From: Candidatus Altimarinota bacterium
GTDB taxonomy: Bacteria > Patescibacteriota > Gracilibacteria > BD1-5 > UBA6164
Assembly (NCBI GenBank): GCA_028691535.1
Contig: JAQUZB010000003.1
Coordinates: 62,001 to 126,000, forward strand
Length of the DNA stretch: 64,000 nt
Direction: 5' to 3'
In this document: positions 23,242 through 35,359 of the stretch, piece after piece
Numbering within the stretch: the stretch's first letter is position 1
How the letters are laid out: every line of letters begins with the position of its first letter
Position numbers and translations under genes: made by a program
Notes under the pieces: model-generated
What the model was told of the DNA's origin: nothing
Database searches by the model: none
The model's input: the letters and a program-made list of their open reading frames with translations, nothing else

Positions 23242-24249
23242 TTACTTTTTAAAATAATAAAGTCTAACTTCAAAAATATAGCAAATCAAGTATAGAGAAA
23301 AGAAAATAAAACTTATAAATGTAAGACTTCTTGAAAAATCTAGTTTAGATCACGAGTGATTATTTTCTATAACTTTTGTTTGTATTTTACTAATTGAATT
23401 TTCAAATTTTCTAATATCAGATGAACTTGTTAAAACTTCAAATTTTGAATTAAATATACTTGATAATAATTCTAAATTACTTGGATTAAACTTGCTTATA
23501 ACATAATCTCACATATAAGTTTGGTATGAAACTCTTCAAAAAACATCAACTCAAGTTATAATTTTTCATCATTTTTCTGTTCAAACTCATCATATCAAAA
23601 CTTGAACTTTATCAGTTTTTAATTTTGATAAAAAAGTTTTATCTATTGTATCTTGTCATTCTCATCAATCACTTATAAGAATCAAAGCTCAAGCTTTATC
23701 AGTAGTAAAATTAAATCTATCAAATCATAATTCAAATGCTTTGTTGAAATTTGTTCATTGCGAAACTAGATTTCTATAATCGACATTGTTCAAAATACTT
23801 AAAAATAAATTTAAATCGCTTGTAATTGGTGAACTTGCAACTGCATCTCATGAAAAAATAACAAGTCAATATCTATTATTTAAATTGTTTGATACATACT
23901 CAGAAATTGATTGTTTTGCGAAATCTAATCTAGTGAAATTTTGACTTCATCAAATATCTGCAACATTCATAGATTTACTTACATCCAAAACAAAAACTAT
24001 ATCAATTCATTCTTTTTTATCATAATTGCTAATTCCAGATTTTATACCAAAAATTGAAATAAAAATTGTAAAAAATGCCAATATTAAAAAAACATATTTT
24101 ACAAAAAAATATTTTCTTGTTGCTAGATTTTTAAAATTTATATTTATCTTAATTTGCTTTTTATATCACTTAAAAGCCATGTAAAAAATTATAATTACAA
24201 TAAATATAAATATAGAAACTGACAGAAGATTTAAATTTGTTATTTCCAT
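23242..24249 (-). CDS. VWA domain membrane protein (BatB-like)
   Basis: 335 residues. Membrane helices at about 8-26, 47-67 and 305-325 bracket a von Willebrand factor A domain. The MIDAS metal site is intact: DVSKS (DxSxS), the Thr in GTNFNKA, and ISDGGEG. This is the common layout of BatA/BatB: one VWA domain exposed on the outer side and held by flanking helices. Functions probably in a complex with the neighbouring VWA protein under control of the MoxR ATPase. Only 3 bp separate it from the previous gene. Confidence 0.88.
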
Positions 24250-24252
24250 TTT

Positions 24253-25284
24253 TTAATCGAAGTTATTTTTTATTTCAGGATTTCTAATAATATATAGCAA
24301 ATATAGAAAAAGTAATATTCATAATATTAAGACAAAATAAGTGTAATTTGGATCATAAATATTTTGTGTTTCGACTTCTATATCTTTTTTTTCTAGTTTT
24401 TCTAGTTTCTTAAATATCTCTTCAAAAACCTTATTATCAGTTGCTTTAAAATATTCTCATCATGTTGTTTTTGCAATAGAAATCAATGCTTCTCAATTTA
24501 AAGGCGCTACTTGTTGAGTTTGTTTAAATGGTCAAGTATAATAATCTATAGTTCATCAATTTGGTCCTCAAATTCAGATTGTATAAATTTTTATGTTTTC
24601 ATTTTTTGTATTTTTTGCAGCAAGTTCTGGGTCAACTCATGTGTTTGCATCTCAGTCTGTAAGCAAGATAATTACCTTTTCCCTATCCTTTAATTTTTCT
24701 GAATCTTTACTATCCTTATTTTCAAAAAGTGTTTCTGACATCAATATTGCATCTCAGATTGCAGTTCAAGCAAGATATGAATTATTTTGATTTATATTGT
24801 CTGTTTTTAAATTTGAAATTGTTTCATTTAATATATTGTAATCAAATGTTAAAGGTATGCTAGTAAAAGGTTTTCAAGCAAAGACCACAAGTCAAACTCT
24901 ATTTGTTTCCTGTTTAGAAATAAAATCATTTATAACTTTTTTTGCAGCTTCTAGTCTATTTGGAGATAAATCATTTGCATTCATACTATATGAAACATCT
25001 AGTGCTAAAACTATATCAATTCAAGATTTTGATGTTTTAGATTTTGTAGAACTTATATTTGGATTTGCAAAAATAAGTATGTAAAAAAACAATATAAAAA
25101 CTATAAATAAAACTCTTATGTATAATTTATAATTATTTTTTTTGTATGTTTCTTTTAGTTCGCTAAAAAACGAAAATAAAACCCCTTTTTTTTGTTTTTT
25201 ATAATAAAAATAAGTTATTATAGGTATAAACAAAAGAAGTATAAAATATTCACTATTCAGGAATTGAAGACCAAATAAATTCAT
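24253..25284 (-). CDS. VWA domain membrane protein (BatA-like)
   Basis: 343 residues with the same architecture as its neighbour at 23242: two N-terminal helices (about 9-28 and 50-72), a VWA domain and a C-terminal helix near 318-336. MIDAS residues are DVSYS, the Thr in AGTAIGDA and LTDGDANTG. The more canonical TAIGDAI...LLTDG run marks it as the BatA-like member. The tandem of two VWA genes is diagnostic of Bat-type operons. Confidence 0.9.
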
Positions 25285-25286
25285 TA

Positions 25287-25745
25287 TTAAGAATTAGAAA
25301 TTATTTTCACTAAATTATCAAAGATAGCTTTTTTTTCATCTGTTTCAAGAGTTAGTTCATTATATTCTTTAAAATATAAATCTTTAAAAAATGAAATATA
25401 ATCATGCTGTAAATCATAAGATAATACTTGTTCTAAAGTAAGTTTTGAAAAGTTTTCATATTTTTTTTCTTGTTCTAAAAATAATCTAAATATATGATTA
25501 ACTTCTTTTAAAAAAGCTTTTGAATCTAGAAAATTATATCTTTCTTCCAAACTTGCTAATAAATTTTTAAAATCATATATTTCTTCTTCAACTTTTTCTA
25601 TAGTTTGTATTTCTATATCTTTTTTCTTATAATTTATGAAAAAATAAATTAATAATCATAAAATAACTACTATCAATAAAATAGTATTTAAATAAGAAAG
25701 ATTAAATCAGATGATAAGTCATTTTATATCAAAAATATCTGTCAT
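25287..25745 (-). CDS. Small membrane protein of the Bat-type operon (DUF4381-like position)
   Basis: 152 residues: one membrane helix near residues 18-40 followed by a helical cytoplasmic part. It lies between the DUF58 and VWA genes, 2-3 bp from each, the place normally taken by a DUF4381 protein; I see no decisive motif, so the name rests on context and layout. Presumably an assembly factor of the VWA complex. Confidence 0.75.
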
Positions 25746-25746
25746 A

Positions 25747-26610
25747 TTATTTTTTTATCTTGCTAAAAAATAAGAAAAGTTCTCTAAATATATCATTTTT
25801 TGTATCTAAATTTTTGTAATATACTCAATTTTTAATCAACATATCATTAAATTTATTTATTGATATATTTCTTGTTTTTTTATACTTTTCTATTTTTGAA
25901 TTATCATTTAGTGAAATATTTAAAAAACTATTTCAGTTATTTAAAGATAGATCTAATCATATATTTGATAGATTATTTTCAAAATGATCAAAAATATTTA
26001 AGTATATTATTTGATTATTGTATCAAAGTAATTTGATATTTTTATCTATTTTTAGATTTAAATCATCGCTTATAAAAAAAATAAGAGTATTCTTTGTGTT
26101 TAATTTATTTAAAAATGTTATAATTTTTGATGTTCTATCCGGATCTAAAACAGAAAAATTACTCTTATTTTCGAGTTCAGAAATAGTTTTAAATATATTT
26201 CAAAATCACTTTTTAAAAGGAATAAAGATTTGTTTTTCTCAATCATAAAGCATAGTTGCTATACTATCACCTGACATATTTGAACTTGCTGCAATTGTAA
26301 AAAAAACTTCTTCCAATATATCTTTTTTTGTTTTATCATAAACTCAAAAATTGATATTTTTATTTATATCTATAACAAAAAGTACATTTAAGTCTCTTTC
26401 TTCTTCATAGATTTTAGAATAAATTTTATCAGATTTTGAGCTAGCTTTCCAATCAATTGATTTTAGAGGATCAGAAAAACTATACTCTTTATGTTCAACA
26501 AAATCAATTCAATTTCATTTAAAATTACTTTTATATAATCAAAAAAAACTATTTCCTAGAGATTTAGTAAGAGAAAAATCAAGTAATTTTATTTTTTTTG
26601 TTACATTCAT
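25747..26610 (-). CDS. DUF58 domain protein
   Basis: 287 residues. The family signature GNGIDFVEHKEYSFSDPLKSIDWKASSK is visible at about residues 32-60 (compare the usual G.G.EF...R.Y..GD..R.IDW..sAR). The remainder is a degenerate VWA-like fold (VLFVIDINKNINFG). DUF58 proteins almost always sit next to MoxR ATPases and are thought to be their partners. Overlapping regulation with the operon is implied by the 3-bp gap to moxR. Confidence 0.88.
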
Positions 26611-26613
26611 ATT

Positions 26614-27636
26614 TTAAACTACATTTATATTATCAACTATTTTTTTAATAATTTCACTTGAATTTATTTCGTCAGCCATAGCTTCATATGTCAAAACTAA
26701 TCTGTGAGAAAGTACATCACTTGCTATTTTTTTCACATCTTCAGGTATAACATAAGACCTATTAGCCATCAATGCAACTACTTTTGATGCACTAATAATT
26801 GCTAATCAAGCTCTTGGAGAAACTCAATAACTTATGTATTTTTTAATTTCAGAAAGTTTGTAATTATCTGGATTTCTAGTTGCATCTACTATATTCATAG
26901 TATATTCAAAAATACTATCTGAAACAAATATTTCTTTTATAGTATCTTGAATCTTAGAAATATCTTTTTTTGATAAAACTTTATTTATAGTTTCTTCTTT
27001 TCAATCTATATTTTTTTTATACATAGATTTCTCATCTTCATAACTTGGATAATCTACATTTACTTTTAACATAAATCTATCAAGTTGAGCTTCTGGCAAT
27101 TTATAAGTTCAAGTTTGTTCTATAGGATTTTGAGTTGCTAAAACTAAAAATGGTCTATCTAAATCAAAAGTATGATTTCAAATAGTTATATGTTTTTCAG
27201 CCATAGCTTCAAGTAGAGCAGATTGAACTTTTGAAGGAGCTCTATTTATTTCATCTGCTAAGATGAAATTGTTAAAAATTGGTCATTTTTTTATTTCAAA
27301 ATTTGAAGTTTTTGAATTGTAAATTTCTGTTCAAATCAAATCACTTGGCAATAAATCTGGAGTAAATTGAACTCTATTAAATCACAAATCAAGAGCTTTA
27401 CTCAAACTATCAACTGTTAGAGTTTTAGCTAAACCTGGAACTCATTCAACCAAGATATGTCAATTTGCAAATAATCAAATAAGTAAACAATCGATTAAAT
27501 TTTCTTGTCATACTATTTTTTTCTTTAGTTCAGTTTTTACTTCTTGAATTTTTGTTGAAGCAAATGCTATATCTGCTTCAATTTTATTTTCTATTTTTTC
27601 TGAAGTTAAATTTTCTAAATTTATATTTTCACTCAT
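26614..27636 (-). CDS. MoxR-family AAA+ ATPase
   Basis: 340 residues. Walker A is VEGVPGLAKT, Walker [24 protein letters not shown], sensor 1 [23 protein letters not shown], and the arginine/lid region [15 protein letters not shown]. MoxR proteins act as chaperone-like ATPases that activate or assemble VWA-domain partners, which are encoded directly downstream. It is the second gene of the operon, about 57 bp after the BatD-like gene, and may have its own ribosome entry. Confidence 0.95.
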
Positions 27637-27693
27637 ATTTAAAATTTTAAGTTTTAAAATTGTTTTTAATTATATGTTTTTAGTTTTAAAAAA

Positions 27694-28590
27694 CTAAATA
27701 TTTTTTACAAGTTCTAGAATCTCATTTTTTTCTAAATCTAGATTAGAGTATTTTAATTTATTTAAAGTATCAATTATATTTTTTAAATTTTGTTTATCTT
27801 CTATATCTTCTGGAAGTAACTCATATATTTCGTTATATGATTTAGCATCTATGTTTTCAATATAGTATTTATTTTTTAATTTTTTTCTCAAAATAACATT
27901 TATTTTTTCAGCAAATTCTATATCTGATATTTCTGGATAAATTATTTCTTTTGATTCTTGGTTTTCTTCATTTATTTTTTCTATATTATTTTCAGATTTT
28001 TTAAGATATTTATTTGTTTTTAAAATATCAAAATATTTATTATAAAAATTTGGATAAAATTTATAAATAATTCAAAAAGTTATAATGAGTAAAAATAAAG
28101 CAATTATAGAAAAAATTACTTCTACGTAATCTCAATTTTGTTCCCTTTCAAAACCTCTGTTTCAAGGAAAATCATCGTTTATGATTTTTTTATCATCAAC
28201 TGAAATATTTACAGAATTAGTTTCTTTAGAATTAGTTCAATCAGTTAAAACAGCTGGTCATAAGATATAATTTCAAGCTTTTTTTGGACTAAGTGTTAAA
28301 TCTATATAATTAATTGATTTAGTTTCAGTTTTTGTTTGTCAATTTACAACAACTATATTTGATGAAGAACTTGATCATTGAGTATTTGATAAAATATCAA
28401 AATTTTCTATTCATTTTATTTCTTTTATTTCTACATTTTTTTCATCTTTCAACTCAACCTGAATTCTAAGTTTTGTGTAATCATTTAAATTTATTTTGTC
28501 TTTCGTGGCACTAATAGTTGCATCAAAAGCGTATATATTTGGTAAAAAACTTATAAATAATATACTAAGGAGTCATATTTTTTTTATCAT
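27694..28590 (-). CDS. BatD-like secreted/membrane protein
   Basis: 298 residues. A signal peptide (residues 1-19, WLLSILFISFLPNIYA where the apparent Trp codons are UGA-Gly) is followed by an Ig/beta-sandwich region, a membrane helix at about 150-172 and a cytoplasmic helical tail. This order, and the location at the head of a MoxR/VWA operon, fit BatD-type proteins; sequence similarity alone would not prove it. First gene of the seven-gene unit 28590-22364. Confidence 0.72.
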
Positions 28591-28747
28591 AATTTTAAAA
28601 TTAAGAGATAAAATATTAAGCTATAATAACTATATAAATTAAGAAATAATTAAGAAATTTATATTTATTAAATACAATTTACTATTTTTTTGTAATAAAT
28701 AAAGCTTTATAGTAAAATATATATAATATAATTAAAATAAATATATT

Positions 28748-29638
28748 ATGCTAATCAGCAATTTTATAAAAACCATTTTTTCAGCTAAGCTTAAAAAGAA
28801 AAAAATAGCTTACAATCAAGTGAAAAAACCAATTAATATGCTTGAAGATCCTGATAATAAACTATGAGTTAAAATAAATATGTTTATCATATTTCTTATT
28901 TTATTTTCAGTATTAATAATAATATTTGAATCTGTTTGAAATAATAAAATAGTCTATGCAAATGAATTATTTAAGATTGATTGACTTATTTCATCAATAT
29001 TTGCATTAGAATACATTTACCGTATTTATAAATCAAAAAATAAAATAAAACATGCTTTCAAAATCATGAATATCATAGATTTAATAGCATTTTTACCATT
29101 TTTCTTACAATTAATATTTGAGTGAATTATAAATCTAAGCATTTTAAAATCACTAAGAATACTAAGAGTTTTTAGAATATTTAAACTATTAAGACATTTT
29201 AAAAGCATAGTACATATAATAAATTGACTTAAAAATTATAAAGCAGAATATCAAATTTGATTTATCCTTGTATCTATAATTATTATTCTTTCATCAATAC
29301 TTATGTATACTATTGAGTGAAGTTCAAATCCTTGATTTGCTTCAATCCCATTAACAATTTGGTGGACAATAGTTACTGTTACAACTGTTTGATATTGAGA
29401 TATTTATCCAATAACTACAGCTTGAAAAATACTTTGATCTATGATTATATTACTTTGACCAATGTTTATTGCAATGATTTCATCAATAACTGTACTTGTT
29501 TTCTTTGAAGTTGCAGAAAAAAATAAGATTGATCAAATGAGGTTTAAAAAAGCAAAATGTCCTAAATGTTTTACAGCTTACAATGTTAATGACTCAAACT
29601 ATTGTAAAAAATGTTGAAAATTATTAGTTAAAAAATAA
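28748..29638 (+). CDS. Voltage-gated K+ channel with C-terminal zinc ribbon
   Basis: 296 residues, six membrane helices. S4 is LKSLRILRVFRIFKLLRHFK with Arg or Lys at every third position, and the pore helix/filter reads TVTTVGYGDIYP near residue 212-222; both filter glycines are UGA. This is the Kv-type layout. After S6 a 40-residue tail carries CPKCFTAYNVNDSNYCKKCG, a four-Cys zinc ribbon not normal for Kv channels. Conducts K+ in response to membrane potential; the tail may be a tetramerisation or redox/metal sensing element. Confidence 0.93.
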
Positions 29639-29663
29639 AAAAACTCCCTACGGGAGTTTTTTT
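29637..29663. terminator. Bidirectional terminator
   Basis: Stem AACTCCC / GGGAGTT with A/T tails at the end of the channel gene. Confidence 0.85.
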
Positions 29664-29666
29664 ATT

Positions 29667-30878
29667 TTATTCAATTGCGATTGCTTCTCTAATATCTAAA
29701 AATCAATTTAATCATTTATAAAGCGCATCTACATAAGAAGGAATATATCATTTAGATATTAATATTTCTTTAATTTCAACATCTCATTTTCAAGAAAGAA
29801 TTAAATTATAGATATCATCATCATTTTCAATTATATCAGATATAAGTGTATTTCAATTATATCATTTAACACATTTTGAACATCATTTAGGATTTACTCT
29901 ATAAACATCATAAATTTCTTTTTTTAAATATTTATGAAATTTAATTGGAAAATTATTTTTACTAAATTGTATTGATTCTCTACAATTAGGACATATTTGT
30001 CTAACCAATTTTTGAAAAATAATATATTTCAATGAACTAGCTAAAACATATGGTTCAACTCACAATTTTTTTAATCTAGTAATAACTCAAATTGAACTAT
30101 TTGAATGTATACTTCACATAACTAAATGACCAGTATTAGCAGCTTCTAAACAAATAGAAGCCTCTTCTTTTCTTCTTATTTCTCAAATCATAATTATATC
30201 TGGATCTTGTCTCAATATTCAAACAAGTCATTCTTGAAAAGTATAATTTGTATTAATACTACCTATTCTTTTTTCTTTAACTTCTGATTGAATATATCAT
30301 TTAATAGTATATTCAACTGGGTCTTCAAGTGTAAATATAGAATTTGTAAAAGGATTATATTCATTTAAAAGAGAATAAAGAGTTGTAGTTTTTCATGATC
30401 ATGTTCATCAGCATAATAAAACAAGACCTTCCTCCATATTTTTAATTTTTGAAATTATTTTTTTATTATAATCTGAAAATCATAGATTATTTATATTAAG
30501 TCTCTCACTATTTGATAATAATAATCTCATAACAACATTTTCACCATGAATTGTTGGTAAAATAGAGACTCTTGCATTTACAACTAAATCTTCTCAGTTA
30601 TTTTTTATTGAAAAAATCATTTTTCAATCTTGTATATGATTATGTTCATCAATTGCCATAAAAGAAGCTACTTTAATTGAATTAATTAACTTATCATAAT
30701 TTTCTAAACTAATTCAATAAAAACTTTCCAAAGATCATGAAATTCTATATCTAATATAAACTTGTTCTTTCGAAGGAGTAATATGAAGATCTGAAGCGTG
30801 ATAATCAACTCAAATTTTTACTAATTTTTCGATAAATTCCATTGAATTATCAAACGTCATCAATTTTGATGTATCCAT
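29667..30878 (-). CDS. Type II secretion / type IV pilus ATPase (PilB/GspE family)
   Basis: 403 residues. Walker A GGTGSGKTTTLYSLL, Asp box TLEDPVEY, Walker B LRQDPDIIMIGEIR, His box TGHLVMSSIHSN, and two CxxC pairs (CPNC and CSKC) of the zinc element typical of PilB/GspE. It lacks the N-terminal domain (about 150 residues) that PilB and GspE use to bind the inner-membrane platform, and begins directly with the region before the ATPase core. Would power pilus extension or retraction; no other pilus assembly gene is nearby, so its partners are elsewhere in the genome. Confidence 0.9.
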
Positions 30879-30979
30879 TTTTATATTAATATATAATAAT
30901 AATACTAATATTAACATAAATATACTAGATTTACAAAAAAATTAAGTATAATGAAAATAATAATCTATAACAAAATAAA

Positions 30980-32401
30980 ATGGCATTTTTAATATACATA
31001 ATCTCATTCTTAGAAGGATTTACAACTCTTTCTATAGAGATAATAGCAATAAGAAATTTTACCCCAATTATTTGAACAAATTCTATATCAACTTCAATTA
31101 TATTGTGAATTATATTACTAGCGTTATCATATGGTTATTATATTTGATGAAAGAATTCTAAAAGTAAAGATGAAACTTTTTTAATTAATAAAATTATATT
31201 TAATTTATCGATTGCTTCATTTTATTATTTATTTTTTACGTTTGCTTTTGATTACATAACAATAACAACACTAATTGAAAAAACTTGAAGTTACTTTTGG
31301 TCTATTTTAATTTCTTCTTTTATATTATTTTTTATTCCTGTATTTTTAGCAAGTCAAACAATCCCATTACTTTCAGAAATATTAAAATGAGATAACACAT
31401 GAGAAAAGATGTGAAAACTCTTATTTTTCTCAACAATTGGTTCATTTTTATGATCATTACTAACATCAATTTTTTTATTTTCAACTATATGAGTTGAAAA
31501 ATCAGCAACTCTTAATTCTATTATATTATCAAGTCTAGCATTTATACTATCTATAAAATTAATTAAAAATCTTAGATTTTTATATATATTTAACTTAATT
31601 TTATTAATTTTTTCAATATTTTTTATACTATCACCTATAAATTTAAACGAAAATATAATTTTCAAAAAAGCTAATTCTTATCACAATATAATAATTTACA
31701 ATAACGAAGATAATACAAGAAAAATATTTACTCAAAATTCTGGTTTTTCTTCTTGAATTGAAACAGGAACAAAAAAAAGTTTTTTTAAATATATAATAGA
31801 AATAAAAGAGCAAATTATACAAGAAAAATACGAAAATATAGCTATAATATGAGCAGCAGGATTTACACTTCCAAACGAGCTTAGTGAATATAAATTTATA
31901 AAAAATATAGATGTAGTTGATGTAGATTCTGAACTAAAATATATATCAGAAAAATATTTTTTAGAAAAAAAATTAAGTGAAAAAATAAATTTTATAAACT
32001 TCCCTTCTAGATATTTTTTAAATAAAACTATAAAAGAAAATAAAAAATATGATGCAATAGTTATAGATATATATGTAGGAAATAGTCTAGCACCTCAAAC
32101 TCTTACCTTAGAATTTTTTAATTTATTAACTCAAGTTTCAGATAATATCTATATAAATATGATTACAGATAAAAAACTGCAAAGTGATTTTTCTATAAAT
32201 TTAATGAGTACTATAAAAAAATCATTCTGACAAGTTTATTATAGAGATGTAAATCAATACGAAATTAAGAATACTAAAACCAACTTTGTAATAACAAATA
32301 AAGATATTACTTGATATATAGAATATAATTGAATTGAAAATACAAATTTATATTTAGATGATAAAAATACAATTGAATTAGATTTGTTTAAAAATAATTA
32401 A
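30980..32401 (+). CDS. Membrane protein with spermidine-synthase-like domain
   Basis: 473 residues. Seven or so membrane helices in residues 1-225, then a Rossmann methyltransferase-like domain resembling SpeE: the nucleotide loop is IGAAGFTLPNEL, then VDVDSELKYISEKYF and YDAIVIDIYVG. Membrane-fused SpeE-like proteins are common in bacteria and their product is not settled; the usual catalytic Asp of the second motif is retained (VIDIY). May make a polyamine or another aminopropyl product at the membrane. Confidence 0.75.
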
Positions 32402-32406
32402 AATAT

Positions 32407-32438
32407 AAAAAAATGAACTCTTTCGAGTTCATTTTTTT
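32407..32438. terminator. Bidirectional terminator
   Basis: Stem AATGAACTC / GAGTTCATT with A/T tails between convergent genes; it touches the pirin stop codon. Confidence 0.85.
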
Positions 32439-33132
32439 ATATTTTTACATCAACAACTACAAAATCACTAGCTTTTATACAATTAATTTTATAAGATTTT
32501 CAATCCGTAAATCTTAATTGATCTCAAGCTTTTAATATTTCCCCCTCAATTTCTAATTCTCAAGTATTTAAATACAAGAAAAATCATCTTCTTTTTTCTA
32601 TTTTATAATCAAAACTATTACCTTTTTCAAAAATTCATCTATATACATTTACATCTGAATCTAAATATCAAATTGTATCATCTTTGTTATTTGAAGCCAA
32701 TAAATTTAATTTATTTTTTACCAAATATATTTTAAATTTCTTATAAACAGGTTTATTTCAAATATGTAATGGTAAAAACCATATTTGAAATAAATGAGTT
32801 TCTTTACTACTTAAATTTTCTTCACTATGATTTATTCAAGTTCAAGCTGACATTGTTTGAATTTCTCAAACTGAAATAGTTTCTTTGTTTCATAATGTAT
32901 CTCCATGAGTTATTTCACCATCCAAAATTATAGTCAATATTTCCATATTTGAATGTGGATGAATTCAAAATCACGAATTTCATGCGATATAATCATCATT
33001 GAAAACTCTCATATTTCAAAATCACATATTTTCTATATCATAATAATCTGCAAACGAAAAAATATGGCTAGACCTAAGCCAGCCATGATTTGCTTTATAA
33101 ACTAAATCACTTTTTATTATATTATTTTTCAT
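32437..33132 (-). CDS. Pirin family protein (YhhW-like bicupin)
   Basis: 231 residues, two cupin domains. The first holds the metal site GIHPHSNMEILTIILDGEITH and then SAGTGINHSEEN, with three His and one Glu as iron ligands. Members oxidise quercetin in vitro; the physiological role is unclear and often linked to oxidative stress. A 64-bp gap follows before apbE, and pirin lies downstream of it only by orientation, so cotranscription with the redox block is possible but not shown. Confidence 0.9.
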
Positions 33133-33196
33133 AAATTTATTTTAATATTTTTTCTTACTATAGAAAGTATAGCTAAAATATGTAAAATAGCAAGCT

Positions 33197-34093
33197 TTAA
33201 TTTATTATCTCTAAATTATAATGCGACATATAATTTGTTTGATAAATATTTCAATCACTTCAAATGATGAATCAATCTATATTTTCATTTTTTAAAAATT
33301 CTAAAGATTTTTGAATTCACATTGCGATACAAGCAGTTGCATATGAATCAGAAATATAACATTTATCAGAGATTAAGGTTATACTAATTATTTCATTGTT
33401 ATTTTTATTAGTCTCTGGAGTCAAAATATGATGATATTTTTCATTATCTAATTCCCATTTTCTTTTATAAGTTCATGAAGTTGATACTGATTTATCTTTT
33501 ATTTCAATTGTTGCAAATATTTCAGTTGTATTAAAAGGATTATCAATTCAAACAATAGGAGTTTTTCAATATATATTATTTCCAGAAAGAAATATATCTC
33601 AACCTGCATTTATTATAAAATCATTATATCATTTTCCATGCAAAAAATCTGAAACTAAATCTACACAATACCCTTTTACAATTCCTCATAAATCTAAATT
33701 TTGATCATTTTTTAAAGTTACAAAATTTCAAATTATTGCAACTTTATCAAAATCTAAACTAATATCAGTATTTGTTTTTTCAAAAACTCACTTTTTAAAA
33801 TCACTTGAATATCAAATATTTTTTACATTTACAAGTGGATTAAAATATTTGTTAGTTTTATTATAAATATCATATGATAAATTTAAAACTTCTATAAATC
33901 TATCACTTAATTCCAAAGTTTTAGAAATATTTAATAAACTCAAATCTGATTTTTCCGAAAATCTTGAAAACTCATTTTCAAGAGAATAAAAAATAGAAAA
34001 TCCATCATAAATATCTTGAAGCGGATTTTTATTTGAATTTATTGTTATTGAAACATCAGTTCACATTAGAAACCTAGTCTTTGAGTATTTCAT
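33197..34093 (-). CDS. apbE: FAD:protein FMN transferase (ApbE)
   Basis: 298 residues. Motifs of the ApbE family: DLGGIVKGYCVD, INAGGDIFLSGN, SVSTSGTYKRKW, YHHILTPET and ISDSYATACIAMG (Asp and Thr of the Mg2+ site). No lipoprotein signal was seen, unlike most ApbE, so it may act in the cytoplasm. It transfers FMN from FAD to a Thr/Ser of a target flavoprotein. The gene overlaps the kinase gene by 20 bp and closes an operon that begins with the reductase-rubredoxin fusion. Confidence 0.93.
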
Positions 34094-34946
34094 GTTTATC
34101 TCATTTAAAATATATTTTAAATTCACTACCTATTCATTTTTCACTTGTTACATAGATTTTAAAATCTAATAAATCAATAATTTTTTTTGAAATATTTAGT
34201 CAAATTCAATATCATTTAACTGAATTATCTTCTCTATAAAAACTATTAAATATGTTTTTTATATTCTTTTTATCAATTCAAATTCAAGAATCAGATATAG
34301 AAAAATTATCTTTACCTAAATTTATGATTATTTTTCATCAATCTTTATTATATTTAAAAGCATTATCAATTAAATTTGAAATAAGTATATCAAATAATTT
34401 TTTATTCACTTTTAATTTTATAACTTTATCATTTATTTCTACTTTTACTTTTTTATTACTATATATTTTTTTAAAATATGAAATTTTTTCTGAAAAAATA
34501 CTATTTAGTTCTACAGTATCACTTTTTATATTTCAATCAAAATTTTCTATTTTCGATATATATAAAAAAGTATCTAGTAAATTATTTAACACATCCAATT
34601 GTTTTTCAATTTTTTTATAACTATTATGATCTTTTCAAGAAATGTGTAAATATTCTAATTCAGTTGAAATAGTCATCAATGGTGTTTTAAATTCATGAGA
34701 AACCCAAGAATTAAATTGTTTTAAAGATTTAGTATTTTTATCAATTATATCTAAAAAAGAATTTATTGAGTTTATAATAACATTTATCTCTTCATTTTCA
34801 GTTAAATTTAAACTTTTAATTTTATTTAAATTTATAAGTTTCAATTCATCAGAAACTAAGAATAGATCCCTAAAAGCTAAATTTATAAATAAAAATTTAG
34901 AAATGAAAAAGACAATATAGTAAATAAAAATAGTAAAAACAGTCAT
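34074..34946 (-). CDS. Sensor histidine kinase, C-terminal part (frame -1 relative to N-terminal part)
   Basis: 290 residues in one frame: a membrane segment near the start, HAMP-like linker, phosphoacceptor helix with FNSWVSHEFKTPLMTIS, and the ATPase domain with NLIDNAFKYN (N box), SDSGIGIDKKN (G1) and a KGYGIGLNISKKI (G2) where the apparent Trp positions are UGA-Gly. The N-terminal sensor half lies upstream in another frame and overlaps it by 64 bp. All kinase motifs are intact. Partner of the response regulator at 35343. Confidence 0.8.
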
Positions 34947-35359
34947 ATTTCAATTAAACTAATTTGATTTGAAACATATGGAGATATATCATATGATATA
35001 TAAATAGGACCTATGGCAGTTTCTTTTTGAAGAAATAAGAAATAAGTATTATCATCTTTTATATATATACTTAAAAATATTTTTTTATATTGACTAGATG
35101 GATTTAATGCTCAAATTGGACCTCAAAATTTATTTAATTCATTTACTATATTTTCATTTCATATATTTTGTTCAGTATTATATTTAATAATATCTGAATA
35201 TTCATAATTTATTTTTTCTAATAATTCTTCTTTTTCTTTATAATACCAAGAAAAAAAAGTAAATATGTATAAACATATAAGTATAAAAAAAATTATAAAG
35301 AAGGTAAAAATTGAAAAAATAATTGATACCCTGGTTGAAGTTTTATATTTCATCATCAT
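34883..35359 (-). CDS. Sensor histidine kinase, N-terminal part (broken frame)
   Basis: 158 residues: a membrane helix at residues about 12-35, an extracytoplasmic sensor region of about 95 residues, then the start of the second helix, after which the frame ends at a TAA while the kinase continues in the -1 frame (34074..34946). Both frames code hydrophobic sequence across 34883-34960, so the join lies there, perhaps at the short T-runs. Either a sequencing or assembly error, a real disruption, or programmed -1 slippage. The start (35359) overlaps the response-regulator stop by 17 bp. Confidence 0.7.

Noticed and set aside
34252-34620. Hydrophobic plus-strand frame of 122 residues
   Set aside because: Antisense to the histidine kinase domain; hydrophobicity arises from reading A/T-rich kinase DNA on the other strand.
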